Part shown: positions 37,301-48,612 of the stretch, piece after piece
Layout: every line of letters starts with the position of its first letter
Numbering within the stretch: the stretch's first letter is position 1
DNA from: Setaria digitata
Taxonomy: Eukaryota; Nematoda; Chromadorea; Rhabditida; Setariidae
Direction: 5' to 3'
DNA length: 64,000 nt
NCBI GenBank assembly: GCA_003640385.1
Contig: RCAB01000002.1
Location: 372,001 to 436,000 of the forward strand
Position numbers and translations under genes: made by a program
The notes under the pieces: model-generated
The model's input: only the letters and a program-made list of their open reading frames with translations
What the model was told of the DNA's origin: nothing
The model's database searches: none

Positions 37301-40300
37301 AAAAATTGATCAAAGTCGATCTAGGAGGGGCTATATTAAAAGCTGAACTTTATGATCATTACCAAGAAAAAGTACTAGCACACCTGCATCATGTAAAGTT
37401 CCTGTTCACTCATCCACGCTTCTGCTTCATTGCAATCATAGAGGAATTGATGCGCTTTTTCGCTTTCAGCCAAATGTTCTTTGCGGGCATTCAAAGAGTC
37501 TTTCAAATTCTAAAATATAGTAGATAAAAAGTAAAAACTTTGCGAATTTCTAATAAATGAAAACTTCGTTAAAGAAAAAATTGACAATAAAGGATTAATG
37601 AATTACCTGCCATATTCTCATCAGTTCATCAATCTTCTGCTGAAATTCTGCACTATTTTCATGACCTTCATCAATCATTTCACGACCATTATGGCAAATT
37701 TTCTCGATCCAGGGCTCGTGGTTATCAATTTCGTGCTTTAGGGACTGCATTTTCTTTTGCAGACGATGACAGTCGAATAGACTTTCACCAAGCTCTTGTG
37801 TTTGTGTCAACGGTAACCGTTCTCAAATGATATGATATTTAGAAATATCAAAGAATTTTCAAATATCTGTAATCATTAGTTCCGAAAACATACTCTTAAA
37901 TATAGCAAGAACGCAAAAACTTCTAAGGAAAAGTAAACTAATCTCCACCTGCACAGCACAGCTTTTCATCTTCAACGTCACGCAAGAACTGATAAGCTCT
38001 CTTCTTGCGTTCTAGCTGACGGCGTCGATCATCCAATGGTGCTTGTAATCGCTGCAGTTGTTCTTGCACAGCTAACCGATGTGCTTTAATTGCTTCAACT
38101 TCTTCTGGATGCATTTCCTCAAGTTGTGGTTCCATTTGCTGAAATGATGAACATAAAATGCTTCATCAAAAATACTAATATTCTTACTTTTAACTAATAT
38201 ATCAGCTGCCAACTTCCAGTAAAAAATACTAATAATAAAATGGAATTTTTGAGAGCTCCGTCCAAAGAATGACCTGTAGTGAATCTATTTGTGCTGCTCG
38301 TTTCACCATTTCACTTTCAATCATTTGTTGCTTCTGCATGGCAACATTAACTGTCGTCAAATCCTGTCCTGTATCCTCACTCGTCATTTGTTGCTGAAGT
38401 TGTTCAGCCCATTCCTGCAGAAAAAAACGACTTAATTATCAAAGCATGAGAAAAACCCCGAATAATTCCACCAAAAAATATTTTATAAGCATATAAAAAC
38501 CAATGTTTTCTATTTATATCTACTTGCTAAAAAAAAAAAAAATATTCAAGGTAACCTTCATGTCAGAGATACTTTGCACATAAAGTTGTTGTCGATTAGC
38601 ATCGAACAATTTTTGTCCTTTCTCTTCGGTAGTTTTCTCAAGCTGCTCCCACTGTATTGATAAATCAGCAATCTGTGGATCAATCGTACCAAGAAATTCA
38701 GGCTTTTCTTCAGCCAATCTAACTGCTGCATGACGGAGCTGCACGAGTCGTTCACGATTCGATTGCAATTCAGATTGGAATGCCTGATGGCGCATGAATT
38801 TCGATGTGATTGTTTTGGCATCTCTTAAAGCCACAAAAAAAGACAGATCAGCAATAAACATTAACAATAATAATCAAAAGTAAGATTTCCACCTTTATAA
38901 ATTATTAATGATTTTCAACCTGTAAGTTTCATCTTGTGCACGAATCATCTTTTCTTCGATCCATTCTCGAAGTTCTTCACAATCTGACAAAAACTGCTGC
39001 AGTGCAAGAGAATCTTTGAGTTTGTTGAATAAATGCCCTGCCTTTTCACGATTTGCTTCGCGACGTTCTTCAATGTTCCGAGCTTTCTTGTGAATTTTAT
39101 CGGCTGCATAATGGCCATCACCACAAAGCTGGTCACCAAAAGACACAACTGCCTAAATGATTGAAAAAAGTAACTGGGATTACAATAAATTAAAGTAATT
39201 TTTTTATGAGAAATTTAAGTGTCAAATAAAACTAGAAATTACAAACATTACCTTAATTTTTTCATCATTAGCATCCATGGTAGTGAGAAAGTCCTGATGT
39301 CTCTTGAGCATGTTTTCGGCTTGCTCTAATGAGGCCGGTGTTTCATCTTTCGACAAATAATTTTCTTGCTGTGAAAGCATAACTTCAGCTTGTTTTGCAT
39401 CACGGAGAAACATCTGAAACATTTTAAATATATTTTTGATTGCACGAAATCGAATGGGAACTTACTTACAGCAAAAATAAAACAGTCAAAATTTGAAAAA
39501 AAAAAAAAAAAATCCGTCAAAATTAACACTTGCCTGCAAATTAAGTCCTTGGCTAAGGAGATGCTGCCGATTATCCCACATTCTTTGAAGTTCCTCCCAA
39601 CCTTCTTCAAGTCCAGCAAGGCGTTGACGTAAGAACATATACTGCGGATCAGTCTGATCCTGTGTTACTCGATCACCCATTGCTCGCATCTACAGCCAAA
39701 ACAAATAAATCGGGATATAAAAAATAACGCGCCAGACTAATGTTTAAATTAGCCGCTCAAATCATAATCATATGAGACAAAAAATCAAGTTGGATTTTTT
39801 CCCATATAGTTACAACAAGCTCATCGTATACTTACCTTAACGTAATCTTCTGCGTAACCATCGATTTCTTCTCGAATTGCAGCATGCTGATTGAGCAGCT
39901 GTTCAGCATCAGCTAGAGACTGGGGTTCGTCCTCTGAAGCAACCTAAATAGCGCCAAGTAGGATCATATCAGAAGTTGTATGACTTTTATTTCGGACGAG
40001 CCAAATTAAACGTATGTTTATTCCTTCGAGTCCAAGAACAAAAAGTATACTTGTCTCTGCGTAGCAGTTAACCAAGCTTGAAAATGATCCAAGTCACGAA
40101 GGAATCGCTGTAAATCACCGGCTTCATCAAGTTTTGCCTCATGCTCGCGCACGCGTCTATTGAGCAGATCCCAAGCTAGTTGCATTCGCTTAATATCCTC
40201 TCGTATCTGTGCTGCATCGGCAGGTTTTTCTTTTTCGATTTCAGATGCCTCTTTTTGCAGTGAATCAAGCTTAGCCTGAAGTATTGGATTAATCAAACAT

Positions 40301-43300
40301 TAAAAAAAAAGAAAAAATACAGAATGTTTTCGGAATCTTCATATCTTTAAAAACTTTGAAATATTATCTCAAATGTTCCAAAAATTTTTAAACACATTCC
40401 AAACTCCAAAACTTCATTACAGTACAGTACCTGAATAGCACCAAGGTCGCGCTCCATCATAGATAAACGGCGCTGAAGCTTCATTACTCCAGTGAGATCA
40501 TTTGTAAGTTCGTCAGCATCTTCAAGTACCCGAGTCTTATCCTCAATCCAGGAAACTGTTTCCTGACAATCGATACGGAACGTCTCCAAACGATGTGCTT
40601 GATCAAGTTCAGATTTTTTTTGATCAACCATATCACGTAATTGAGCCCATCTGAATTCACAGTGACGAAATTTTTGAAACAAAATCATTTACAGCATGGA
40701 AACCAATTTCTGTTGAATTTAAAAAGAAATGAAAAAATAACTGAATGTACTTACCTTGCATTGAGCTTATTCTGCCGCTGTAAAATTTCATCTGAATTTG
40801 GATGATCAACATGAAGAAGTTGACGTGCAAGCTCGTTCACAGTGGCAACTTTAGCTGCTTGGTTATTCATATCAGCTTCAAGGGTCTCAAAACGATGCTT
40901 CATAATTTCAACTTCTTCTAAATCATCAGTTGGCACCAGTGTAGTTAACAGTTTGCCCTATAATATTACTAACTTAGAGTATTCCTCTTATGATTAAATT
41001 AAAATGTACAAGGGAACTGATAATCATTTTTTACTTCAAATCGCACTTTTTCATCAATCCACGCTTCGATAATATCAGCATCGCTAAATAATTTGTACAA
41101 AGATAATGCATCCAGTAAACGTTGCTTTCTAAGTCGTGCAAGTTCTTCCAATTCTGCCTTGCGCCTTTCAGTCATGTCAAGACGTCTACGCACGTCTGGA
41201 TGTTCGCGAGCTTCAGGCGGTAAAGATTCCGCCTGAAATGACAGATATAATCTTCACGAATCACAAGAACATTTCTTACTGAAAAGTCCACCTATAAGGA
41301 GTACAGAACAGCAGAACGAGAGAATGGGCCACCAATGAATGTAAATGGCCAATACGAAATAGTTATTCAAAATAATGAAACGTACTTGTACATGCAGCTG
41401 CTTGATATTCTCCTCAAATTTCAGTAAATCATCGCTAACGTCATCGTGTTTCTTGATAAGCAACTGCACGGTACCTTCGTCTTTCCCAACATCTTCACTA
41501 CCAACCAAACGAAGGGTGTCAACAAGATATGCGTCCACATCATCAGCATCATTGAAGAATTGGTAGTAATTGACACCTCCGGAAAGGCGTACATGACGTT
41601 CCACTGCTAATTCTTTTAACTTGTTGAAATAATCACGAATTGTAGCCAGACGATCATTTATACTTTCCGCGCCTAAAGAGCCAAAATATAATCAATTTGA
41701 GTAGAAATTACAAATGTATTTAATACAGCAGATAAAAAAATCTCTTTTATGATAAAGAAATCTTTTATTTGCTAAATGGCAGTTTATACAATAACTGTCA
41801 AATAGTTCGGGAATAAAACATTAGATATGAAAGGGAGATTTCCAAAACATTGCCAAAGTATAGCCTAGTTTTAAGAAAGACAAGACAAAACCTCAGGAAT
41901 GATCAGTCGAAATTAGTAAGAACAAAAACTTGAAAGAAAGACAATGTTACCTATAAATCATAGCCTAAGAAGAAAAAAGGCCAACCTGGAATTTTTTCTT
42001 CCTGTAACTGTTGACCCTCATTCTCGAGATCATCTAATCGCTTTCCCACCATATCAAGTGACTGCTCAGCATTTTTATGCTTAGCAAGTAACAGTGACAC
42101 GGAGACCATGTCACGCCCAGTATCCGGTGAAGTGAGTACCTGTTCCATATCCTTTAAATTATGTTCCAGTTCATCAACATCCCACCAAAATTGGCATAAA
42201 CGCTTATTATCCTCCAAACGACGTTTACGCTCTACTGCTAATTCTTTCAACTCTTTGTAACGATCTAGCAAAATCTGCATTCTTTCTTCAACTAATGACG
42301 GTTCTACTGGTTTGTAACCGCTACCATCGGGACCACTCGGCGATGTAAATTTTTCTGCTTGGCTGTTGACGTTTTTAACACGATTCCCAACAATGTTAAT
42401 ATCAGATTCCAAAAGTGCGTGTTTTTGCAGTAAATCTTCAACATCCATCAGATGCTGACCAAGATCTTCAGATAAAAGACGAGCCTAAAAACTAGTTGGT
42501 AAAATATAGCCGTTCACTAAGCAAGCCTGAAGTATTAACATAAATAATACATAACTTTATCCTCAACCGATCAACGCCATATTCAAGATTCTTATTTGCA
42601 AAGGTCGATTTTCAACTTCATTGTAAAAAAAAAAAATGAATTTTAAATGTAGAGGACATGTTTTCAAAAATTCTGAAAGATAACCCTTAATGTAGGCCAA
42701 TATTAATGCATTATTACAAAGTTAATTCAGAATTGGTAACTACCTTAATTTCATCACACCAATCTAGAACGTACACCATTTCATGGAAGATTCGCTGAAC
42801 TGCCATGGAAAGTTCCAAACGCACACGACGCGCCAACAGTAGTTCCAGAAGGTAATTCCATAATCGTAGCACATTTTCTTTTCTGCAAAATAACAATAAT
42901 CCGAAAATAAGGCACGAGATTTCAGGTTAATATGTTAAGGTTGGCACGGAGCTCATCAGTTGGAGCTACAAGCTACTTGAGCTACAGTATGTAAACATTT
43001 AATCCACCACAACTCTCCTATACAGTAAATGATTCATGAGCAAAGCAAACGTCACATGAGAATCTGTGGTGCTAGAAGTAATCATTACCTATCATTAATT
43101 CGATCAATGTCATGATAATTTTCCGCTTCTAATTCACCAGCAACAGCGACAACCGCCTGTACGCGTTCTTCATATGCATAAATGTCAGTCTCAATTGCTT
43201 CGTGTTTTTTCGTAGCTGCCTAAAGTGGTCATATTTCTCTTACATTTTAAAATCTGCTGTATCACTGTTGCCTCTTGCGCCAAACGAGAAGTGGAATATT

Positions 43301-44479
43301 CTATCATATTCTCGACACTGGTTATAATAATACTTTAGGTTCACCGACAGAAATGTAATGTCCATAAGGTCAAGGCATTGAATATTCTTTTTAAATTTCA
43401 TATGACTGAGCAGTGCAGTACTCTTCACTTTAGTATCAAACAATATTGGTTGCTTACCTCCACACTAGCCAAATCAGTACCAAAGTTATCCTGACTGACG
43501 AGTCGTTGATTTTCGCTAAGCCACGTTTCTCGCATACTAGCTTTACGGTCAAATCGAGCCGCCAATTGTTCGAGTTTTTCTTGTCTACAACAATTTTCCT
43601 CTTTAACCGCGGAATTAAAACTGCGAGGGAACGTGAATTCCGAAGCACTTCAAGTACTTTTCGACTTATTTACATGTTCAGTCAACGACTTGGAAACTTA
43701 CCTAATAATTTCTTCCTTCAGTGCAAGCTCTCTTTCATGCTCTGATCTTTCTAAGTTCTCCCACGCTCGGTTGATGTCTGCGATTAGTTTACCATCTCTT
43801 GGTAAATATGGCCTCTGATTGTTCGCACGCATACGGCTTCGAATAGTGAAAAGAAGTACTTCTAATTCACCCTTTTCATTGAATCTAAACGTACACAATA
43901 TGACCAAGGAAATTTTTTGAGATTTATAAAACAAATTCAGTTGTGCTGGACCAAAAAGAGATAATGTAATTCTTGCTGAACTTTACTCAAACATCAAAAA
44001 TGTGCTGACATGATATAATCATAATGAAAATTTCCTTTTACTTTGGTGGTTTCTCCTGCGTACGATAATTGTTGAATTCAGCAAGCTGTTTTTGCACTCC
44101 ACTTAATGAATTGACAAAGTGGCGATCATTCAGTGATTCAATGGTCTGTCGAATCCATTCCAACAAATCACTTGATAAACGCTCATAATTATTTACCAAT
44201 TTTTCATTCTCCACCAGCTCGTTTACAACCTGATATCAAAGAGAGAATTTCGTAACTAAACTTCGAAAGCAATTCAGGACTAAATAAGATAAATTTAAAG
44301 TTTTCCACTTCATTAAAGAAAATTATTAACAGTTAAGCTGACAGAAAAATCACCTTTCCAATTCTTTTTCCTTGGATGGTTTCTTGTTTCATCTTATTGA
44401 AGTAGTGGTAATACGTCACGACATAGGTGATAATCGATTTCTCATCAGGTACGTCGACATTTACATCTGTAATGACGAA

Positions 44480-44516
<37 letters not shown>

Positions 44517-47500
44517 GACGCTGCACGTATATGAAATAAAAGATGAAATTCACGAAAACCTTCTGGGTCTAAGAATTTGACCAGTCCCAGCTGTTGTTCA
44601 GCTGTTTCGAATGCATTGCTGAGATTGTATAGTGCATTAGATTTTTGCAATTTCTCATATTCGATGAGATCGGGACGATGTTTGTGAATGAGAGCATTGA
44701 ATGCTAAACCATCACGCCATGACGTACTGAAGTTCCGGACGTTTACATTCGGATAACCAGCCGTCTTCATTTGACACCACAATAACAAAGCCTCTTTAGC
44801 ACTACGTGTCTCCTGATTATCCGCATCCTCGAAAGTAATATCTTGAATCTAAAACAAAAAGAACTCGGAAATTTCTTCCCAAACGAAAAAAAAAAACCTT
44901 AGTTATGTTACTAAATTTTGCTCTTGAATGGTTTCTGGTCCTTTCAGATAGTTTAATCTTGAAAATCTTGCAAATTTAAGTCTTTAGTCTTTGCTTGTAG
45001 CACTTGTTTCTTTTCAAAAATAACCTTGTACAACTTCATTAGGAATAGAAACGCTATTTCAATACAATCTATTAATTTGCTGAAATAATATTCGACAAAT
45101 AAAACACAGGGGAATCGATTTTTTATGTTATACCTCTGCACAGAAATCCTCGCAGAGAGAAAATTCCAGAAAAAAGAAAAAAAATCGAAAGGTGGAAGGA
45201 TAGATTGAATAAGCCAGCCCATCACGTAATTTATTTTTTTTAAGTCAAAAAAAAACTATTAAATTATGTTATGAGCAGATATGCTTAACCGGAATACATG
45301 GATTCTAATAATTAGAAAAATCCATATCACAGAAACATTATTATCATGTATTTAATCTTGCGATAAACAATGTCGATCTCGATAAACAAAGAAAAACAGG
45401 ACCTGAAATCGTAAAATAATGGTCCATATAAGGCCCAATGTCAATCGGGGGTTGCCATCCACGACATCATGCGACCCGAGATTTTCCAGATGAACATGCT
45501 GATCACGCAGAAACTGCAACCCTTTGTCCACGTTTTCGAGACAATGTATACGCATTCTACCACGGGTTGGTTTCGGCTGAAATTAATTTTTCAAAAATAC
45601 ATCATACCTTATCCAGTGAAAGAGATTACAGAATTAAAAAAAAAAAACTAAGACTTACTGCAAAAGAACAGCTCCCACCATCGTTTGAAGATGCATAACA
45701 TAATCTGAGGAGCTAAGCTCCATTTCACACTTCGGTATACTTTGGTGTGCATTCGTAGGCAGTAGTTTTGTAACCATCATAAAGATGAGTAAAGACAGAC
45801 GGCAAACAAACCACATTAAGTGTAAGACATTTTGGATATTCAAAACCACACTTATTGGATCAGCATATTTTTTATTATCATCATCTGTTTCCCAGTACTC
45901 TCGTTATCTATACAGTTCTCATAAGCTAATTAAACTTATACTTCTTTGGTGTACGGACATTTTCACAAGTGTCGAAACTCCATTTTCATCCTATTTAAAA
46001 AACTAGTCTTCCTCTTTATCTAAAATTACAGAGAAGAAAAGTGCGGCTTCTAACAGAAAAATTTTTCAGTTGGTGGAATAGTAACTGCATTGTGTCATTT
46101 AATTTACATTAAGCAAGTCCAAATTTGAATAATGCAGAATAAGGAAAATGGTCGTTAATGTGGACACTGATTTACACAGTCTCATTTTACATATATCATA
46201 AATTTAAACTTCTTACTCTTATAAATCCTTCCTCCACATTCACTCACCATTTACTTTTCTCACTATGTTCTAGCATGTATGAATACTTGTACTCTAGTTC
46301 ATATAAAAGAATAAACAGTATGCTTAAAAATCATCTTCTTTTAGTATCATTCACATCAGAAATAAATGCTTTCAATAATGCTTCAATTTTAACTCAACCT
46401 CTGTACTGAACGGTTTTTCGAAAAGTTCAAGTAAAATCGGATTTTAAAAGCAGATATCAACCGTCATTTTCGAATGAATGTTTCTGATTTTTGACATTCA
46501 GTCCAAATATTTTCAATATTTTTTCACGCTATTTAAAATCCTGAGAATTGAAACGACTGATCTGCTTCGTTTCAACTTTTAGCTCTAATTTTCAGTTAAA
46601 GGGTTTTTCTTTTTTTTTTTTTTTTTTTTGAATCTCATTGATGAGAAACAGAAAATCCCTACAATATAGAACGCTACAATTGTATTTCAGCTTTCCATCC
46701 AGCTTTTCGCCTTCTTTTTGCTTCTTGTTCTGGTTTATATGTGAACTGAGTGAACAGCAAGCCAAATGTCCCTCTTTCTTCACTCTGCAGTCATTCGTCT
46801 CTTTTTACTCATCCATTCTGTTCAAGAAATGGATTTAATGGGAAGAGGAGATAGAATGAAAAGGAAGGAGAGGCAGAAGGAGTTAATGCGGTTCCAGCAA
46901 CTAACAAAACAACCCAAAATGTCATCGCTTCAATATCACATGAAAATCATATATACAACTTTTTTTTTTCTTAAATAAACTAGTCAGTAACTATGTTTTT
47001 AACATATAGTAGCGCCAGGAGCATCTAAGCCTTCTTCACTCTCCTCCTTAAAGTTCAGAAAACTTGTGAAATAATGAAAAACACAACAATATGATCTTAC
47101 CCCCAAGAAACTTAACATTCACCTGTAGAAAAACGGGGAAATTAACAAAATTAAACGGAAGAAATAACTTTTTTTTCGCAAAAAGCGGTTTTTCCGTAAC
47201 AATAACTTGACTGTCGCCAACCATTCGTCCCGTTTTGAACTGTCTGTTTCACAGAAGATTTTTTTTTTTTTTTTTTTGCAGTTTCAACAACTATCAACAG
47301 CTTGATGTGTGGATTTCGTAAGTGAAAAAAGGAAAACTAACTAATCGCTCGCCAGAGAGCACCTCGAGCAGTCTTATGAGCATCTTACCGTCACGCATAT
47401 CCATATATAAATCATGTATTTTGCAATTTACCGGTAGGAGATGTGAATTTACCCATTTCGTGAAAGTTTTCTTTTGGACATTTTCACGCTCATCTGAAAA

Positions 47501-47742
47501 AAAAAAAAATAATTCATGCAGTTACTCACTCAATTCACGTTCGGGAGGAGTGAATTATTGAATTAGCCTTATCAGTCTGACCAGTAGCACGGTATAGCAA
47601 CAACAAGTAAAATGAACGAACCAGCGAGAGCTTTGATACGCGAACGTTCGAAAAGTCTGGCCGAGGAATTTTCGTCATACTCCTCGTAGTCCTCGATCCG
47701 ACCATTATAATCGTGGCCACGCACGGCTATATCGGTCGTCAT
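32304..47742 (-). CDS. unc-70: Beta-spectrin (UNC-70 type)
   Basis: Submembrane cytoskeletal protein that pairs with alpha-spectrin and binds actin and membranes. Exons in coding order: 47622-47742, 47342-47493, 45403-45576, 44560-44848, 44354-44466, 44042-44229, 43702-43884, 43458-43584, 43089-43219, 42744-42882, 41986-42484, 41386-41672, 41035-41232, 40755-40957, 40431-40650, 40051-40275, 39836-39943, 39534-39689, 39252-39413, 38920-39152, 38556-38823, 38274-38414, 37949-38138, 37607-37821, 37384-37509, 37076-37221, 36816-36972, 36558-36695, 36182-36442, 35827-36096, 35530-35752, 35232-35323, 34976-35080, 34137-34311, 33667-33750, 33174-33263, 32849-32930, 32554-32770, 32304-32441. All phases close, giving 2341 residues, the normal length. 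Two CH domains, then spectrin repeats, then a linker and PH domain ending FFSRGKK. The ATG at 47742 follows TTGCAG. Intron 39414-39533 has a GC donor; intron 45577-47341 is unusually long. Confidence 0.97.
32554..32930 (-). other. PH domain of beta-spectrin
   Basis: Starts [20 protein letters not shown], continues [19 protein letters not shown], and closes in exon 32304-32441 with [13 protein letters not shown]. This is the phosphoinositide-binding PH domain of long beta-spectrin isoforms, with the conserved RKH, SSRSW and terminal helix Trp present. Confidence 0.93.
33593..33627 (-). CDS. unc-70: Probable alternative 3' terminal exon of beta-spectrin
   Basis: After exon 33667-33750 (ending in phase 1), an acceptor TTTTAG at 33628-33633 opens a segment that continues in phase as [11 protein letters not shown] and stops with TAA at 33593-33595. 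AATAAA follows 30 bases later on the same strand (33558-33563). Using it would give about 2177 residues without the PH domain, like the short C-terminal isoforms of vertebrate beta-spectrins. It is skipped in the full-length model, because 33667-33750 joins 33263 in phase. No transcript evidence is available here. Confidence 0.5.
34976..44229 (-). other. Spectrin-repeat region of beta-spectrin
   Basis: Exons 6-33 (about residues 284-2080) encode three-helix spectrin repeats with the usual W near the start of helix A ([21 protein letters not shown]) and L/E/K-rich helices. The C-terminal repeat ends with [20 protein letters not shown] and LTT, as in other beta-spectrins. This region carries the alpha-spectrin dimerisation, tetramerisation and ankyrin-binding functions known for the family. 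Confidence 0.93.
44354..47493 (-). other. Tandem calponin-homology actin-binding domain of beta-spectrin
   Basis: Exons 2-5 encode CH1 (about residues 45-149; [38 protein letters not shown]) and CH2 (about 163-270; [53 protein letters not shown]). Both are intact and very close to other animal beta-spectrins. Confidence 0.96.
44483..44514. repeat. (TA)16 microsatellite
   Basis: Uninterrupted TA dinucleotide run in the beta-spectrin intron between exons 44560-44848 and 44354-44466. It is flanked on both sides by TAATGACG (44470-44477 and 44513-44520). Confidence 0.95.
47578..47605 (+). repeat. Short element carrying both termini of the 55-kb LTR
   Basis: Inside beta-spectrin intron 1. It begins TGACCAGTAGCAC, as at 55127, and ends AACAACA then AGTA, close to AATAACA then AGTA at 55709-55719. 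CTTATC lies just upstream in both places. It looks like a deletion derivative of the same repeat family. Confidence 0.4.
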
Positions 47743-47750
47743 CGCCTGCA
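47743..47750 (-). promoter_or_regulatory. 3' splice site just upstream of the beta-spectrin ATG
   Basis: Minus-strand TTGCAG, then GCG, then ATG. It is either a spliced-leader acceptor or the 3' end of a 5'-UTR intron. The alternative ATG at 47763 would lie inside this presumed intron. Confidence 0.5.
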
Positions 47751-48479
47751 ATTTATATCTCATAAATCAGTTACCGCATAAAAAGAAAAAATTTAAAATA
47801 ATGTACATGACGCAAGACGTTTCAAAAGAGATGCATGACAAACGATGCCACAACCTATGAAACAAGAACAATCCGTACAAGAATACAAGAACGATCAACA
47901 TCTTAAACTTTGATAGTGATGGGATATACCTTAAATGAAGATTAAATGGATGTAACAAATAAAGAGCCGTTCTACAAATGTGACTTTAGTATACAGTAAT
48001 CTATGTGAATTCCATTATTATACTTCCATCAGAAGAGCATTTTGCTCCTAAAAGTGTTAGTCTAGAAGAAATTGTAGAGTAATAAATAAAGCTGTACAGC
48101 GAGTAGCACGCGTTAGTACGACAATAAAGATATGGTCACAGTTATTTCCAAAGCAAAAATAACTTCCTAAAAAGTATTTTTAATTAGTTCTATGTACCAG
48201 AACGAATAAATCAAGGTTGACTGAAGCGTGTATTTAAAAGTTATTGACTGGAGGCAGGCAAAGAAGTAAAGAGAGTTCACGAAGGGTGCGAGGTATGATT
48301 AGTTAACAAATGATTGGCTTATCTACTAGATGAACTTATCTGTACTGTTAGCAAAAGGAAAAATGAACTTATTAAATCATATATCTAATGAAAGATATAT
48401 TTCAGGAGTGGAACTGACGCAGTGAAGGACCGAATATTCCACCCTGTAAATTCTTTTCACTGTTCAGCAAGAACTACTC

Positions 48480-48612
48480 AAAATGTGGTATGGTGCTTGC
48501 TATTCGCAGTTGCATTTTGTCAAAGTGCATACTAGTGACTAATGAAAAAAGCGTTGCTATTTTTGGAATGACCAGTGAGGAAGGAACAAAATGTGGTATG
48601 GTGCTTGCTATT
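48480..48612 (+). repeat. 25-bp direct repeat, 108 bp apart
   Basis: The motif AAAATGTGGTATGGTGCTTG continuing CTATT occurs at 48480-48504 and 48588-48612. The spacing is a multiple of three, so both copies are read in the same frame (CGMVLAI) of an open segment ending at 48750. No ATG-to-domain evidence for a gene. Confidence 0.75.
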
